This document shows positions 22,402-25,772 of a DNA stretch of 25,772 bases, one piece after another. The stretch is from positions 1 to 25,772 of the forward strand of contig URDC01000026.1 in the NCBI GenBank assembly GCA_900546565.1, given 5' to 3'. The stretch comes from an uncultured Opitutales bacterium. GTDB lineage: Bacteria > Verrucomicrobiota > Verrucomicrobiia > Opitutales > Intestinicryptomonadaceae. Position 1 is the first letter of the stretch. Each line of letters opens with the position of its first letter. Below the pieces are notes generated by a model that saw nothing but the letters and a program-made list of their open reading frames with translations, had not been told where the DNA came from and searched no databases. Both the position numbers and the translations under genes were made by a program.

Positions 22402-24702
22402 TTATCTCGGTTTTTTAAGGTTGAATTCGGGCAAGGTTATGCTGGGGCGTTTTTTGGAGATATCCGAAAAATCTTCGTCCGAATCGGCATCGGGTGCGGG
22501 GTCGTCGTTTTGTATGCTGACGAGTTTCGAGCCCTTATTGTAGACGATTTTTGCGCCCGCGGCGCGGGTATTGTCTTCGCGGTTGAATATTACGGGGTTT
22601 TCGGTCAGCACTGCGACTTCGTCTTTGGCGTATATGCGCGCGCGCCCGCACGAGATTTCCTTTTCGCCCTGTGTCATTTTGACGTTGCCCGAAAGCATGA
22701 TGTCGGAAATTTCGCGGCGTTTGCCGTTTTCGGGCGGGGTAATTGCGATTTCGATTTTGTCGCACGCGCCGTCGGTGTCGGTTGCAGTTATTTTGACGTT
22801 GCCCGAGAAGTAGTATTTTTCGCCGTCGGCGGAAGAATCGAGCCACTGTCTGTCGCTCACGACAACTGTCATTCGCGGCTTCGTTTTGCGCGACACCATC
22901 GGGTTTTCGAAGCCGAGGTTGCGCATTGCCGGCAGCAGAATTTTCGGGCGGACGTTCGGTTTTTTCTCCCACACGGAAAGTTCGACGAACTTGTGCGGGG
23001 CTTTCGATTTCGCGGCGGAGGAAGGCTCGTTATTTTTCGGGTAAATTGACGCCTTTTCAGCCGAGGCGGTGTATTCGTTTTGTATTACGCGAACGGCGTC
23101 GAATGCCTCGATTTTCGCGATTCTCGACGAATTGTCCGCCTTCGAGACGCTGTAAACGTTCATTTGTCCGCAAGTGGCGACGACGTTTTTGGAGAGAATC
23201 GAGACGTCTTTGTCGAAGACGAACTTTGCGGTGTCGTCCCTGCGTTCGAAGTAGAGTACGCGCGCCTTTACGACGGATTCGCCGTTCTTGGGTTTGTTCG
23301 ATTTCGCGGCGGCTTTGCCGCTCTTTGACGCTTTTTTAGCGGGTTTTGCAGCGGGGGTTGCGCCCGCGAGAGCGTCCAGATCGGCAGCGTTTTCGGAGAT
23401 TGTGAGTTTGACGAAGCCGTTTTTACGCGCGGTTGCAGTGCCGTAATTTTCGTTTTTGAAGAGTTCGAGCGTGTCGGCTTCGAGCGTTGTGCCGTCTTTG
23501 CCGTTGACGAGTTTGACGCCGCCAGATAGCGATATTTTCGCCTCTTTGGGGTAGATGTAAAGTTCGTTCGCGTAGGCGTCGCCGTCGTCGTTTTTAAGGT
23601 GGACACCCCCGTAGCCTTTGATGATTTTGACTTCGGGTTTTTCCGCCTCGACATTTTTTGCGAAGGCGACGATGTTGCCGCAATTCGCGGTGAATCCATC
23701 GCCCGAAACGCGGACGTTGCCGTTGAAGTCGAAGCGGTTTTGCGTTTCCTGCGCGGACATCAAAATTTTGTCCGCAAATATTTCGATTTTCTGCGTTTCG
23801 CCGTTGTCGGCTGTGTGGAAGAAGAGCGTTTTGGCGCGGATTTTGCCGTCGCGCGACGCCGACGTTTTAAGCGATTTTGCCTCTTTTAAAAACAGGATCT
23901 TGTCGCCCGAAAGTTTTGCCTTCGAGGCGGAATCCTCTATTTCGGGGCTGCCTGTGAGGACGGCTTCGTCGCGGCGCGGGAAGATTTCGGCGCGGGCGGC
24001 TTTTGCGGTGCGCCCCTCGCGCGACATAACGACGTTGCCGACTGCGAATATGCTCGAAATCTCCTCGGCGTTTTTCGCGCCGTTGCCGCCCGAATGCACT
24101 TCGATTGAGTCGCAATCGACGCTGAGGCTTTGCGAGCGCACTTTTGCGTTGCCGCTGACGAAAAATTTATTGTCGTCGCCGCCGTTTTCAAGCCGAGCCC
24201 TGTCGCCGAAAACGGTGGTTCGCTCCAATTTCGCGGCGTCCGAATCGGGATTTTTTGCAATTTCGGCGGGGTTGAAATTTATCTCGACGTCCGAGAAAAT
24301 CTCGACAATGCCGTGCTCGCCGTCCCAACGCCAGCGTTTGCCCCTGATGTCGAACGCGTCGCCGTTGACGCGCAATTCCGACTGGCTTGTGGCGGTTTTC
24401 GAGGCGATTTCCACGAGCGCGGTGTCGCTTAAAATCTCTGCGCGGCGTTTGGCGGTGGCTCTGTCGAAGAGGTCGAGTTTGACTTTCAAAACGTCGATTT
24501 TTTCGCCGTCGAGAAATTTCGCCCTGTCGCCGAAAAGCTCCCAGAGTTTTGCGCCGGTTTTTTCGTCGAAGCGCGGCAGTTCGAATTTGCTGACTTCGCC
24601 CGGAAGCATTCGCATTTCGGCGGTTGCGGGCGTTGCCGCGGCGGCGCAAAACAGCGTTGCGCAAAGCGCGAGTTTGGCGAGTTTGGGTGTATCAAAAATC
24701 AT
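22402..24702 (-). CDS. Giant multi-domain OstA/LptA-like periplasmic protein
   Basis: This 766-residue protein has a signal peptide (residues 1-29, ending PATAE). The remainder repeats OstA/LptA-like beta segments. Recognisable units include VSGNAKVRSQSLSVDCDSIE, VGNVVMSREGRTAKAARAEI, FNGNVRVSGDGFTANCGNIV, LSGGVKLVNGKDGTTLEADT, FDKDVSILSKNVVATCGQMN, FSGNVKITATDTDGACDKIE and LSGNVKMTQGEKEISCGRAR. A lysine/alanine-rich linker lies near the middle. LptA and the LptD N-domain share this jelly-roll, which carries LPS across the periplasm. Usual LptA is under 200 residues, so this is several times the family length and could bridge the whole periplasm as one chain. It lacks an LptD barrel (no C-terminal barrel or aromatic end). 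The MBL gene upstream is 64 bases away. Confidence 0.8.
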   Translation of the reverse strand: MIFDTPKLAKLALCATLFCAAAATPATAEMRMLPGEVSKFELPRFDEKTGAKLWELFGDRAKFLDGEKIDVLKVKLDLFDRATAKRRAEILSDTALVEIASKTATSQSELRVNGDAFDIRGKRWRWDGEHGIVEIFSDVEINFNPAEIAKNPDSDAAKLERTTVFGDRARLENGGDDNKFFVSGNAKVRSQSLSVDCDSIEVHSGGNGAKNAEEISSIFAVGNVVMSREGRTAKAARAEIFPRRDEAVLTGSPEIEDSASKAKLSGDKILFLKEAKSLKTSASRDGKIRAKTLFFHTADNGETQKIEIFADKILMSAQETQNRFDFNGNVRVSGDGFTANCGNIVAFAKNVEAEKPEVKIIKGYGGVHLKNDDGDAYANELYIYPKEAKISLSGGVKLVNGKDGTTLEADTLELFKNENYGTATARKNGFVKLTISENAADLDALAGATPAAKPAKKASKSGKAAAKSNKPKNGESVVKARVLYFERRDDTAKFVFDKDVSILSKNVVATCGQMNVYSVSKADNSSRIAKIEAFDAVRVIQNEYTASAEKASIYPKNNEPSSAAKSKAPHKFVELSVWEKKPNVRPKILLPAMRNLGFENPMVSRKTKPRMTVVVSDRQWLDSSADGEKYYFSGNVKITATDTDGACDKIEIAITPPENGKRREISDIMLSGNVKMTQGEKEISCGRARIYAKDEVAVLTENPVIFNREDNTRAAGAKIVYNKGSKLVSIQNDDPAPDADSDEDFSDISKKRPSITLPEFNLKKPR

Positions 24703-24766
24703 CGTCGGTTATCTTCCACAAAATGCACTTGTAGGCAAGCTTTATACTTTGACCGCCCACGCGGCG

Positions 24767-25558
24767 TTAAAGTTCCACGACAAGGCCGTCGTAGGCTATT
24801 TGGCAGTTCTTGGGCAGCGATTTCTCCCACACGCCGTAGTCGATTTCGCCCGTGGTGTGTGTGAAGTACGCCTGCGCGGGGGTCAGCCTCCGCACGAGGT
24901 CGAGTGCCGCCATTGTCGAAAGGTGGGTCGGGTGGGGGCGCGGGCGCAGGAAGTCGAGCACGAGAATGTCGGCGTTTTTGGCGAGCTCGAACGCCTCGCC
25001 CTCAACTGCGTGGCAATCGGTGTAATAGACGAGTTTCTTCCTGTTTTCTTCGAAGATAAGTCCGAGTGTTTGGACGTTCCCGTGCGGCAGCGACACCGAC
25101 TTTATTGTGAGCGAATCGTTGACGAGTATTTCGCGCGGCATAAGGTGCGGCTTGAAGCACGGGTAACCGATTGACTGCGGTTTTTCGCCCATTGCGTAGG
25201 GGAAAATTGCCGCGATGCGCTGCAAGCCGTATTCATTCGAATAGACGTCGAGAACGTGGGTGTCGATGATGTCGCAGAAGCGGCGCAGGTCGTCCATGCC
25301 TGCGATGTGGTCGGAGTGTCCGTGTGTGAGAATGAAAAAGTCTATCCACTCGATTTTGTTTTTCAGGCATTGCAGTCTGAACTCGGGCCCCGCGTCAACC
25401 TGAATGTGCTTGCCGCCCGCTTCGACGTGTATGCTCGAACGCGTGCGCCAATTTTTGGGATTGCCCAAATCCAGATTCTGGTAATGCGCCGCAATAAGCG
25501 GCACTCCCTGCGATGTCCCAGTTCCCAGAAAAGTAAGTTTCATACCGAACAGTATCAC
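24767..25558 (-). CDS. MBL-fold metallohydrolase, PhnP-like
   Basis: This 263-residue metallo-beta-lactamase fold protein resembles PhnP and related phosphoribosyl cyclic phosphodiesterases. It has KLTFLGTGTSQGVP near the start, VDAGPEF, the zinc motif THGHSDHIAGMDDLR (HxHxDH at residues 79-84), LPHGNV, YTDCHAVEGE, and a late FTHTTGEID. Those beta-CASP-free members cleave small phosphodiesters; the true substrate is unknown and no phn genes are here. GTG at 25558 has AAGGAGG eight bases upstream (25567-25573). The ATG at 25543 would match the family start (MKLTFLGTG) but has only a weak site, so either start is possible. Confidence 0.82.
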   Translation of the reverse strand: MILFGMKLTFLGTGTSQGVPLIAAHYQNLDLGNPKNWRTRSSIHVEAGGKHIQVDAGPEFRLQCLKNKIEWIDFFILTHGHSDHIAGMDDLRRFCDIIDTHVLDVYSNEYGLQRIAAIFPYAMGEKPQSIGYPCFKPHLMPREILVNDSLTIKSVSLPHGNVQTLGLIFEENRKKLVYYTDCHAVEGEAFELAKNADILVLDFLRPRPHPTHLSTMAALDLVRRLTPAQAYFTHTTGEIDYGVWEKSLPKNCQIAYDGLVVEL

Positions 25559-25614
25559 CTACCCTCCCTCCTTTTTCAATATAAAATCGCGAGGGCTTAC
25601 TTTTGTTGGCGGCG

Positions 25615-25680
25615 GATATTTTAAATGTTGGGCACAGGCGCAAATTGCTTCGCAATGTTGCTTTATCAGTCGCCTACATA
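25615..25680 (-). repeat. REP-like element related to 9418-9480
   Basis: Read on the minus strand, this element shares its ends with the copy at 9418-9480: ATGTAGGCG at one end, and GCCTGTGCCC followed by a CAT-TAAAAT-like end at the other. The middle parts differ but each holds a small hairpin (here ATTGC-GAA-GCAAT). Only the ends are conserved. Confidence 0.55.
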
Positions 25681-25705
25681 AGACGTTCTTTCGAACGTCT
25701 TTTTT
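25680..25705 (+). terminator. Intrinsic terminator-like hairpin, plus strand
   Basis: AAGACGTTC (25680-25688) and GAACGTCTT (25693-25701) form a perfect 9-bp stem with a TTTC loop, followed by a run of T on the plus strand only. No plus-strand gene ends just before it; the nearest gene is the minus-strand MBL gene, which starts at 25558. Confidence 0.75.
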
Positions 25706-25772
25706 GTAAATAAATTTCGCCACCAAAAGTAAGCGGTTCGGCTTCAATTTGGTTTCGCTGCGCCTCACGTAC

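Larger units (their letters stand above)
25595..25734. repeat. Inverted repeat enclosing a REP-like element and a terminator
   Basis: GCTTACTTTTG (25595-25605) is the exact reverse complement of CAAAAGTAAGC (25724-25734), and neighbouring bases (TTGGCGG / CGCCACC) pair imperfectly. The enclosed part contains the REP-like element at 25615-25680 and a plus-strand hairpin terminator. No gene lies in 25559-25772. Confidence 0.7.

Noticed and set aside
23618..25174. Plus-strand open frame of 518 codons
   Set aside because: It crosses two well-supported minus-strand genes (OstA-like and MBL) and has no domain-like features.
25559..25768. Minus-strand open frame (69 codons) at the right edge
   Set aside because: It reads through a terminator hairpin and inverted repeats and has no ribosome binding site.

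Overview
The window looks like one contig from a Gram-negative bacterium, most likely Verrucomicrobiota of the Opitutae type or a close PVC relative. The reasons are a protein with a PEP-CTERM tail, outer-membrane porins ending in phenylalanine, lipid A/LPS genes (arnT-, arnA-dehydrogenase- and arnD-like, and a multi-OstA LptA relative), a Tat-exported Gfo/Idh/MocA protein and moderately high G+C. The phylum is inferred from gene style; no rRNA is present. The first 17 bases match the Nextera/Tn5 mosaic-end adapter, so the left edge is an assembly end and the first gene is cut.

Layout, left to right. Positions 1-2164 are clearly A+T-rich: the tail of an unknown gene and a large pentapeptide-repeat PEP-CTERM surface protein. 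Positions 2259-2897 hold a divergent pair, a DUF1805 protein and an ABM-type monooxygenase. Positions 3115-9267 hold two transport operons facing each other. One is a cytosine/purine-type (NCS1) permease followed by a porin (+). The other is a porin followed by a DASS/SLC13 dicarboxylate-type symporter (-). Their 3' ends meet over about 590 bp of non-coding DNA built from nested inverted repeats and two terminators. A second non-coding stretch (9268-9612) carries REP-like hairpins and borders a tRNA-Ala (CGC) gene.

Positions 9961-11382 encode a lone rhamnulokinase. Positions 11554-16814 form a same-strand cluster for envelope sugar work: a small DxD glycosyltransferase, a PIG-L deacetylase, an ArnT-like lipid A glycosyltransferase, a stand-alone ArnA dehydrogenase/decarboxylase domain and ArnD. 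ArnB, ArnC and the ArnA formyltransferase are not in the window, so the pathway is either split or altered. A secreted Sel1-repeat protein and a Tat-exported oxidoreductase follow.

The right part (19907-25558) is all on the minus strand. In transcription order it holds an MBL-fold PhnP-like hydrolase, a 766-residue multi-OstA/LptA-like protein, rpoZ (omega), smpB, trmL and an unrecognised two-TM membrane protein. The last 214 bases are non-coding and hold another REP-like element inside an inverted repeat.

The features most worth a second look are the nested-palindrome region with composite terminators, the paired porin plus inner-membrane transporter operons, the incomplete arn cluster with a PIG-L enzyme, and the giant OstA protein. 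I did not see a CRISPR array, transposase, phage module or clear defence system.
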